From: Candidatus Saccharimonadales bacterium | GTDB lineage: Bacteria > Patescibacteriota > Saccharimonadia > UBA4664 > SCTI01 | Length of the DNA: 10,538 bases | Direction: 5' to 3' | Assembly (NCBI GenBank): GCA_030150485.1 | Contig: JASLFZ010000071.1 | Span: forward strand, 1-10,538 | Part shown: piece after piece, positions 6,363-10,538 of the stretch | Numbering within the stretch: the stretch's first letter is position 1 | Layout of the letters: each line of letters opens with the position of its first letter | Notes under the pieces: generated by a model | Databases searched by the model: none | The model's input: the letters and a program-made list of their open reading frames with translations, nothing else | Told to the model about the DNA's origin: nothing | Position numbers and translations under genes: made by a program

Positions 6363-7313
6363 GTGCTATACGACATCCAGCTCCCCGCAATTAAGACCGT
6401 TAAGGAAGAGGGTAACCGCGCTACATTTGCGATTGAGCCTCTGTACTCTGGCTACGGTATGACGCTTGGCAACAGTCTGCGTCGGGTAATCCTCTCGAGC
6501 TTGGGCGGAGCGGCCGTGACCGCCGTCAAGATTGATAATGTGGCCCACGAGTTCTCGACCATTGATGGCGTTAAAGAGGATGTCGTAGAAATTATCCTGA
6601 ACCTCAAAAAGCTGCGCTTTAAGGTTTACAGCGACGAGCCACAGTTCTTGATTTTGACTAAAAAGGGCAAAGGCGTCGTGAAGGGGTCGGACATTAAGGC
6701 CAACGCCGACATTGAAATTATTACTACCGACCAAGCGATTGCGACCATTGATAGCGATAAGACCCAGATTGGTATGGAGATCAAGGTTGAAAAGGGCCGC
6801 GGTTACGTGCCGGTTGAATCGCGCGAAAATGAGAAGCTGGAAGTTGGCATGATCGCGGTAGACGCGATTTACTCTCCGGTAAAGCGCGTACGCTACAACG
6901 TCGAAAACACTCGTGTCGGCCAGGTGACCGACCTCGACCGCTTGGTACTAGAGGTTGAGACCGATGGCTCGATTAGCCCGCAGGACGCGGTAACCCAAGC
7001 CTCTGAGATTCTCGTGCGACACTTTGCGGTGGTAGCTGGCCAGTCGGCACCGGTTAGTGGCGGAGCGAGTGCCGGTATTGGCGCCGGCGAAGAGGTCAAC
7101 GAGTCGAATGCGGCCAAGATCATGATCGAGGAGGTCAACTTCTCGCCGCGCACTACCAACGCGCTGCTGAACAACGACATCCGCACCATGAAGGATTTGC
7201 TGGGTTTGAGCGACGCCGAGCTCCGCGAGCTCAAGGGCTTCGGTGCCAAAGCCTATGAAGAAGTTAAAGATAAGATTGCCGAGCTCGACCTAGCACAAGA
7301 GGTAGAGGCCTAA
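6363..7313 (+). CDS. rpoA: RNA polymerase alpha subunit
   Basis: Alpha dimerises to nucleate RNA polymerase assembly and contacts promoter UP elements and activators. The 316-residue product has the N-terminal domain (about 1-225) with IEPLYSGYGMTLGNSLRRVI, EFSTIDGVKEDVVEIILNLK, and AIYSPVKRVRYNVENTRVGQ. A Gly/Ala/Ser-rich linker follows around residues 226-244, then the C-terminal domain (about 255-310) with SPRTTNALLNNDIRTMKDLL and ELKGFGAKAYEEV. R263 and N266 correspond to the DNA-contacting R265 and N268 of E. coli, but the positions of C269 and K271 are Ala and Leu. It lies between rpsD and rplQ as usual, starting from GTG. Confidence 0.98.
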   Translation: MLYDIQLPAIKTVKEEGNRATFAIEPLYSGYGMTLGNSLRRVILSSLGGAAVTAVKIDNVAHEFSTIDGVKEDVVEIILNLKKLRFKVYSDEPQFLILTKKGKGVVKGSDIKANADIEIITTDQAIATIDSDKTQIGMEIKVEKGRGYVPVESRENEKLEVGMIAVDAIYSPVKRVRYNVENTRVGQVTDLDRLVLEVETDGSISPQDAVTQASEILVRHFAVVAGQSAPVSGGASAGIGAGEEVNESNAAKIMIEEVNFSPRTTNALLNNDIRTMKDLLGLSDAELRELKGFGAKAYEEVKDKIAELDLAQEVEA

Positions 7314-7314
7314 G

Positions 7315-7824
7315 ATGCACCGCCACGGCTATCAGGGAAGAAAGTTGCAACGGGCGGCCGGACCGCGCCGGGCGCTGATTCGTGGTCAGGTGACCTCATT
7401 GGTGCTGCACGAGCAGATTACCACCACCGAAGCCAAGGCAAAGGAGATCGCACCGTACTTTGAGCGACTCGTAACCAAGGCTAAAAAGGGTGATCTCTCC
7501 AACCGTCGCCGCATCCGGGCATTTTTACTAACCGATAAGGCGACCGAAAAGATGGTTAGCCAGATTGGGCCGGCCTTTAAGGATCGTGCAGGCGGGTATA
7601 CACGCGTGATTAAGTTGGGGAACCGTCAGGGCGATAACGCGGCGATGGCGGCGGTAATGCTGACCGAGAAGATTGATCATGCGGCCGGAGCGCCTGCTAA
7701 ATCAGCTTCGGCTGCGGAACTCGCCGCCGGCTCAAACAGTCCTCGCTCGAAGGCTGCTCCAGCAGGCGCTCCAGCGAAGTTGAAAAAGGCCGCTAAGCCC
7801 AAGAAGGCTGAGGCTGCATCATGA
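7315..7824 (+). CDS. rplQ: Ribosomal protein L17 (bL17) with long Ala/Lys-rich tail
   Basis: L17 lies near the polypeptide exit tunnel of the large subunit. The core (about 1-122) is typical: MHRHGYQGRKLQRAAGPRRA, then LIRGQVTSLVLHEQITTTEA, KAKEIAPYFERLVTKAKKGD, and the C-terminal RVIKLGNRQGDNAAMAAVML. The product is 169 residues against 127 in E. coli; the extra ~45 residues are a low-complexity Ala/Lys/Pro/Ser tail. Only one base separates it from rpoA, with AGAGG (7304-7308) as ribosome site inside rpoA. The TGA stop overlaps the next start (ATGA). Confidence 0.96.
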   Translation: MHRHGYQGRKLQRAAGPRRALIRGQVTSLVLHEQITTTEAKAKEIAPYFERLVTKAKKGDLSNRRRIRAFLLTDKATEKMVSQIGPAFKDRAGGYTRVIKLGNRQGDNAAMAAVMLTEKIDHAAGAPAKSASAAELAAGSNSPRSKAAPAGAPAKLKKAAKPKKAEAAS

Positions 7825-8261
7825 TGAAGACCTACTCAGCAAAGCCCTCCGAGGTTACGCGTAACTGGTACGTGGTTGACGCGGCTGGCATGACGCTCGG
7901 CCGCCTGGCGACCATTGTGGCCGTTCAGTTAACCGGCAAAAATAAGCCCATGTATACCACTCATATCGATTGTGGCGACAATGTTGTTATCATTAACGCG
8001 GCCAAAATAGTGGTGACCGGCAACAAACTGGCCGATAAGATGTATTACCGACACTCGGGCTACCCGGGCGGCCTCAAGGAAACCAACTTAGAAAAGGTGA
8101 TGGCGACCCATCCCGAGCGAGCCATTGAGTCGGCGGTGAAAGGTATGTTGCCAAAGAACCGCTTGCAGGCCGATCGTATGAAGCGTTTGAAGGTGTATGC
8201 CGGTGCCGATCACCCTCATGCTCCCAAAAACCCCGTAACCCTAGGAGTAACCAATGGCTGA
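7821..8261 (+). CDS. rplM: Ribosomal protein L13 (uL13)
   Basis: L13 is an early-assembly large-subunit protein. The product is 146 residues from ATG 7821, or 145 from the adjacent ATG 7824; GAGG at 7810-7813 is better spaced for 7821, while the family usually starts MKTYS. Landmarks are WYVVDAAGMTLGRLATIVA, KPMYTTHIDCGDNVVIINAA, YYRHSGYPGGLK and the signature AVKGMLPKNRLQADRMKRLK followed by VYAGADHPH. It overlaps rplQ by four bases and rpsI by eight. The L13-S9 pair often stands alone in other bacteria; here it is joined to the end of the alpha operon. Confidence 0.97.
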   Translation: MMKTYSAKPSEVTRNWYVVDAAGMTLGRLATIVAVQLTGKNKPMYTTHIDCGDNVVIINAAKIVVTGNKLADKMYYRHSGYPGGLKETNLEKVMATHPERAIESAVKGMLPKNRLQADRMKRLKVYAGADHPHAPKNPVTLGVTNG

Positions 8262-8652
8262 AAACGAACACTACCACTACGCCCTCGGCCGTCGCAAAGA
8301 GGCCATTGCTACCGCGCGCCTCTACAAGGGTGACGGTGAGATTCTCATTGATGAAAAGCCGGCCGCCGAATACTTTAATAATGAAGCCTTAATCCAATTA
8401 CTGCAGCAGCCAATTATCCTGGCTGGCCAGGAGAAAAAGCTGCGCATCACGCTGAAGGTGAGCGGTGGCGGTAAGCGCGGACAGGCCGATGCTGCTCGTC
8501 TGGCAATTGCTCGCGCCTTGAACGTGATGAGCGAGGACTTGCACACTACCCTGAAGAAAGCCGGCTACCTGACGCGCGACCCGCGCGAAAAAGAGCGCAA
8601 AAAGCCAGGCCTCAAGCGCGCCCGCAAGGCCCCACAGTTTAGTAAGCGTTAA
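8254..8652 (+). CDS. rpsI: Ribosomal protein S9 (uS9)
   Basis: S9 sits in the head of the small subunit; its C-terminal tail touches the anticodon loop of P-site tRNA. The 132-residue product has YALGRRKEAIATARLYKGDG, the signature GGGKRGQADAARLAIARALN, TRDPREKERKKPGLKRARKA, and the invariant terminal QFSKR. AGGAG (8243-8247), inside the end of rplM, lies six bases before the ATG, and the two reading frames overlap by eight bases. This is the last ribosomal gene of the cluster. No clear hairpin terminator is visible after the stop, so read-through into the next gene is possible. Confidence 0.98.
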   Translation: MAENEHYHYALGRRKEAIATARLYKGDGEILIDEKPAAEYFNNEALIQLLQQPIILAGQEKKLRITLKVSGGGKRGQADAARLAIARALNVMSEDLHTTLKKAGYLTRDPREKERKKPGLKRARKAPQFSKR

Positions 8653-8659
8653 TCTCTTT

Positions 8660-8668
8660 TGGTACACT
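8660..8668 (+). promoter_or_regulatory. Possible extended -10 promoter before the small membrane protein gene
   Basis: TGGTACACT reads as an extended -10 element (TGn followed by TACACT). No good -35 is present at the usual distance, since that position falls in the end of rpsI. Transcription would start near 8675, about 34 bases before ATG 8709. It is a weak prediction from one motif. Confidence 0.4.
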
Positions 8669-8708
8669 CTGACTAAGCAGTTGTTCGGTTCTCGTCGAAA
8701 GGAACATC

Positions 8709-9071
8709 ATGTTTATCCCGCACCTTACTATCGTAAGCAAGCAGTCCTGGCATTATCGCTTGGTATCGGGACTCAACAAGCTCTTCAATGAACCAAAACC
8801 AGAGTCAGTATGCAAGTACTGGTGTGTGGAGCTTCCAGGCAGTCTCATGTTCGTTGCCATATATGGGGCATTTGCACTGTTCATTGTTCTTGGTTTGCTG
8901 GCTTTGATCGGCTTGGGTGTCTGGGAAGCTGTATATCACCCTATGAAGGCTCTGGCTGATGTTGGCTATATAATGGCATTGGCTGCAGCCGTAGCGCTTA
9001 TTATAGGGCTATGTGTATGGGGGGAGAAATTTGTAAAGCGTCATTGCCCACCACTGACCATTCACGATTAG
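8709..9071 (+). CDS. Small two-TM membrane protein of unknown function
   Basis: I do not recognise this 120-residue protein. It has a polar N-terminal part (1-43) with SWHYRLVSGLNKLF and a C-x3-C pair (C35, C39). Two hydrophobic segments follow at about 45-70 and 85-105, and then a basic tail (KFVKRH) holding C113. This predicts an integral membrane protein with two helices and a short connecting loop. AAAGGA (8698-8703) lies five bases before the ATG, so the start is well supported. By hand count the gene is about 47% GC, below the ribosomal genes and the downstream channel gene, and it uses ATA codons (three), suggesting a different origin or weaker codon selection. The stop is TAG, followed by an inverted repeat. 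No function can be assigned. Confidence 0.8.
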   Translation: MFIPHLTIVSKQSWHYRLVSGLNKLFNEPKPESVCKYWCVELPGSLMFVAIYGAFALFIVLGLLALIGLGVWEAVYHPMKALADVGYIMALAAAVALIIGLCVWGEKFVKRHCPPLTIHD

Positions 9072-9092
9072 CTCAAGTTGTGTAAAGAAGAT

Positions 9093-9123
9093 GAAGGCGA
9101 CGGAGTAATGCTTCGTCGCCTTC
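9093..9123. terminator. Perfect 10-bp inverted repeat between convergent genes, likely bidirectional terminator
   Basis: GAAGGCGACG (9093-9102) and CGTCGCCTTC (9114-9123) are exact reverse complements around an 11-base loop. The hairpin lies 21 bases after the stop of the + strand membrane protein gene and 17 bases after the stop of the - strand reductase gene. The tract after it on the + strand is not a clean T run (CTGAATATTATCTTA); on the - strand it is ATCTTCTTT. Position and symmetry support a bidirectional transcription end, though the poor T tract weakens the intrinsic-terminator call. Confidence 0.7.
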
Positions 9124-9140
9124 CTGAATATTATCTTAGA

Positions 9141-9704
9141 TTATTTCGAAAGGGTCTCCCGGCCCCATTTGAGAGCGCTGGCCATCCAGATCAGCTCGGC
9201 GTAGGCGGCGCGAATGGTTTTGTCGTAGCGCTCGCGGTGCTCGGGCTTGAGCTCACCCTCTGCAAATAAGTCCTGCACAGTCGGGAACTGGACATCGGTA
9301 AAGGTGGCGACGAGTCCCATCTCGCGGACGGTGTTCACGAGCGCCTCGATGGCGCGAATGCCACCCCAGTGGCCACTGCTGGCGCCGGCAAAGGCGACCG
9401 GCTTGTGAACATAGTTCTCGAGTTCGCTATCGAGCATACGCTTGAGTGAACCGGGAAAACTATGATTATACTCCGGCGTCACAATAAAGAAGCCATCCGC
9501 CCAGACGGTGAGCTCGGTGTAGCGCGGGTCTTTGCCTTCGGGATCGTTGCCGTCCCCGGGAAAATGAAAGGCGGTGGGGTCGGCGAAGCGCGTCTCGATA
9601 GTCTCGATGGTGGTGCCAATGTGGTGCACCAGGTGGGCGGCGTGGATGGACTGGCGCTGGGCGCGAGTGGTACCGGCCAGTACGGCGATGTGGAGCTTGC
9701 TCAT
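9141..9704 (-). CDS. NAD(P)H-dependent FMN reductase family flavoprotein
   Basis: The 187-residue product has a flavodoxin-like fold typical of NAD(P)H-dependent FMN/quinone or azo-compound reductases, which bind FMN and transfer electrons from NAD(P)H in the cytoplasm. The phosphate-binding loop is visible at the N-terminus (VLAGTTRAQRQS, residues 8-19), preceded by a short first strand. VTPEYNHSFPGSLKRMLD (75-92) matches the family's TPEYN-x-S-x-PG-x-LK-N motif. PVAFAGASSGHWGGIRAIEA (102-121) is the second flavin-side region. I chose ATG 9704 rather than an in-frame start at 9758, because family similarity begins at MSKLHIAVLAG and the longer start overlaps the divergent gene. The physiological substrate is unknown. 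It is divergent from the RCK gene and convergent with the membrane protein gene. Confidence 0.92.
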   Translation of the reverse strand: MSKLHIAVLAGTTRAQRQSIHAAHLVHHIGTTIETIETRFADPTAFHFPGDGNDPEGKDPRYTELTVWADGFFIVTPEYNHSFPGSLKRMLDSELENYVHKPVAFAGASSGHWGGIRAIEALVNTVREMGLVATFTDVQFPTVQDLFAEGELKPEHRERYDKTIRAAYAELIWMASALKWGRETLSK

Positions 9705-9710
9705 ACCGCT

Positions 9711-9719
9711 ACGATAGCA
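9711..9719 (-). promoter_or_regulatory. Possible extended -10 for the FMN reductase gene, implying a leaderless mRNA
   Basis: Read on the - strand this is TGCTATCGT, an extended -10 form (TGn plus TATCGT). The predicted start of transcription, seven bases downstream, coincides with the A of ATG 9704. There is no good -35 and no Shine-Dalgarno sequence before the ATG (TAGCGGT precedes it). This is a weak motif-based prediction. Confidence 0.3.
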
Positions 9720-9737
9720 CGACAAGCGTAACCGCGA

Positions 9738-9743
9738 TATACT
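9738..9743 (+). promoter_or_regulatory. Possible -10 for the RCK gene, implying a leaderless mRNA
   Basis: TATACT, one mismatch from TATAAT, ends seven bases before position 9750, so transcription would start at or next to GTG 9751. No good -35 is seen at 16-18 bases upstream. Only a minimal GGA lies before the start codon. Confidence 0.35.
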
Positions 9744-9750
9744 GGAACTC

Positions 9751-10538
9751 GTGAACACGAATCAAGCATCAGGTAGGGTTTTAGCCGCGGCCGTTGGGCT
9801 GCTGCTCGTCGGCTCGGTGGGCTTTGCTCACTTTCAGCACGTGGGTTACGGCGAGGCGTTTTACCAAAGTTTGCTACTTCTGCTAACACACTACGACCAT
9901 TTCAACGCGCAAGATACCGGCAGTCGTATCATTACCATTGGGCTCATTTTGGGCAGCTTCGCCCTAATCGGTTATTTGCTTAAGTGGTTTGCCGAATATA
10001 TGATTGGGGTTGGAGATAACGTACGGAAACGCCGCTTGCACGCTAAACTAAGTAAATTACACGATCATTATATTATTTGCGGGCTCGGGCGCGTAGGTAC
10101 TCAGGTGGCGCGCGAGATGGCGCTGGAAAAGGTGCCGTTTGTGGCGCTCGACCGTGATCAGGTGAAGGTTGATGAGGCGATGGCGGCAGGCTACCTGGCG
10201 TTCCAGGCCGACAGCGCCTCCGAAGAAGCGCTGAAGGAGGCGGGTATTGATCGGGCGAGCGGGCTGGTGGCGTCCCTCAATGAGGACTCCCAGAACTTGC
10301 TGGTGACGCTGGCGGCTCGAGCGATGAATAGCGAATTGTATATTGTGGCGCGCGCTAATCGAACCGAGAACGAGGCCAAGCTGAAGCATGCCGGAGCCGA
10401 CCGAGTGGCGTTTCCGTATCAAATTGGCGGGTATCACATGGCATCGATGGCGCTGCGGCCAAGCGTGGTGGATTACATGGACATTATTAGCAGTTCTGGT
10501 GCGATAACCGACTTGGAGGTTGAGGAGATGGTGGTGGG
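9751..10538 (+). CDS. Two-TM RCK/TrkA-N domain ion-channel-like protein, open at right edge
   Basis: The frame is open from GTG 9751 to the window end (262 codons), with no stop. Two hydrophobic helices (about 9-27 and 59-81) flank a pore-like segment (about 34-58: EAFYQSLLLLL, then THYDHFNAQDTGSR). This is followed by a basic linker and an RCK N-terminal Rossmann domain: YIICGLGRVGTQVAREM (107-123, nucleotide-binding GxGxxG at 111-116), VALDRD (131-136), the SLNEDSQNLLVTLAARAMN stretch and IVARANRTENEAKL. The layout is that of MthK/Kch-type potassium channels gated by ligand binding to RCK. The usual TVGYGD filter is missing, replaced by THYDH. An upstream in-frame stop (TAG 9715-9717) limits the start; no ATG lies between it and GTG 9751. 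The C-terminal RCK_C part, if any, is beyond the edge. Confidence 0.88.
   Translation, partial: MNTNQASGRVLAAAVGLLLVGSVGFAHFQHVGYGEAFYQSLLLLLTHYDHFNAQDTGSRIITIGLILGSFALIGYLLKWFAEYMIGVGDNVRKRRLHAKLSKLHDHYIICGLGRVGTQVAREMALEKVPFVALDRDQVKVDEAMAAGYLAFQADSASEEALKEAGIDRASGLVASLNEDSQNLLVTLAARAMNSELYIVARANRTENEAKLKHAGADRVAFPYQIGGYHMASMALRPSVVDYMDIISSSGAITDLEVEEMVV

Noticed and set aside
9078..9269. Small + strand ORF after the membrane protein gene
   Set aside because: It crosses the hairpin and runs antisense to the flavin reductase end; it has no ribosome site and its sequence is explained by the reductase.
9705..9758. Longer N-terminus for the FMN reductase from ATG 9758
   Set aside because: The 18 added residues do not fit the flavodoxin-fold start, and they overlap the start of the divergent RCK gene.
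10057..10437. Antisense ORF of 126 codons on the - strand
   Set aside because: It lies wholly opposite the RCK domain, whose motifs on the + strand are clear; it is a shadow of the GC-rich codons.
1..10538. Recoded UGA (Gly) as in Gracilibacteria/Absconditabacteria
   Set aside because: TGA ends rplQ and rplM at the expected family C-termini, and I see no in-frame TGA inside any conserved gene.
1..10538. CRISPR array, tRNA, rRNA, insertion sequence or defence island
   Set aside because: No spaced direct repeats, tRNA-like cloverleaf, transposase motif or terminal repeats were seen; the window is nearly all identified coding sequence.

Overview
The window is an almost unbroken bacterial ribosomal-protein cluster on the + strand (the spc operon, the alpha operon and the L13-S9 pair), followed by a short accessory stretch at the right end. 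It opens inside rplE (L5). It then runs rpsN, rpsH, rplF, rplR, rpsE, rplO, secY, a NUDIX hydrolase, infA, rpmJ, rpsM, rpsK, rpsD, rpoA, rplQ, rplM and rpsI. Genes are packed with gaps of 0-17 bases or short stop/start overlaps. The one real break in the cluster is the AT-rich gap before infA (4529-4586), which carries a strong sigma70-type promoter.

The layout suggests a Patescibacteria/CPR bacterium, possibly Saccharibacteria-like. There is no rpmD (L30) between rpsE and rplO, a loss reported as general in CPR. The cluster is compact, there is no adk or map between secY and infA, and S4 lacks the N-terminal cysteine motif. L30 is also missing from some other lineages, such as Cyanobacteria, so the placement is an inference. 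TAA, TAG and TGA all end genes at their expected family C-termini, which argues against the UGA=Gly code of Gracilibacteria/Absconditabacteria. GC is roughly in the mid-50s percent.

After rpsI comes a lower-GC small membrane protein of unknown function (8709-9071). A perfect 10-bp inverted repeat follows, lying between it and a convergent NADPH-dependent FMN reductase-type gene on the - strand (9141-9704). Divergent from that gene, 46 bp away, a two-TM RCK/TrkA-N channel-like protein starts at a GTG (9751) and runs off the right edge. Its pore-loop region has no recognisable GYG selectivity filter.

The genes from 1 to 8652 work together: small- and large-subunit ribosomal proteins, the SecYEG translocon core, initiation factor IF-1 and the RNA polymerase alpha subunit. 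I do not see a clearly new multi-gene system. The best items for a second look are the filterless RCK protein, the NUDIX gene in the adk/map slot, the unknown membrane protein and the possibly leaderless divergent promoters.
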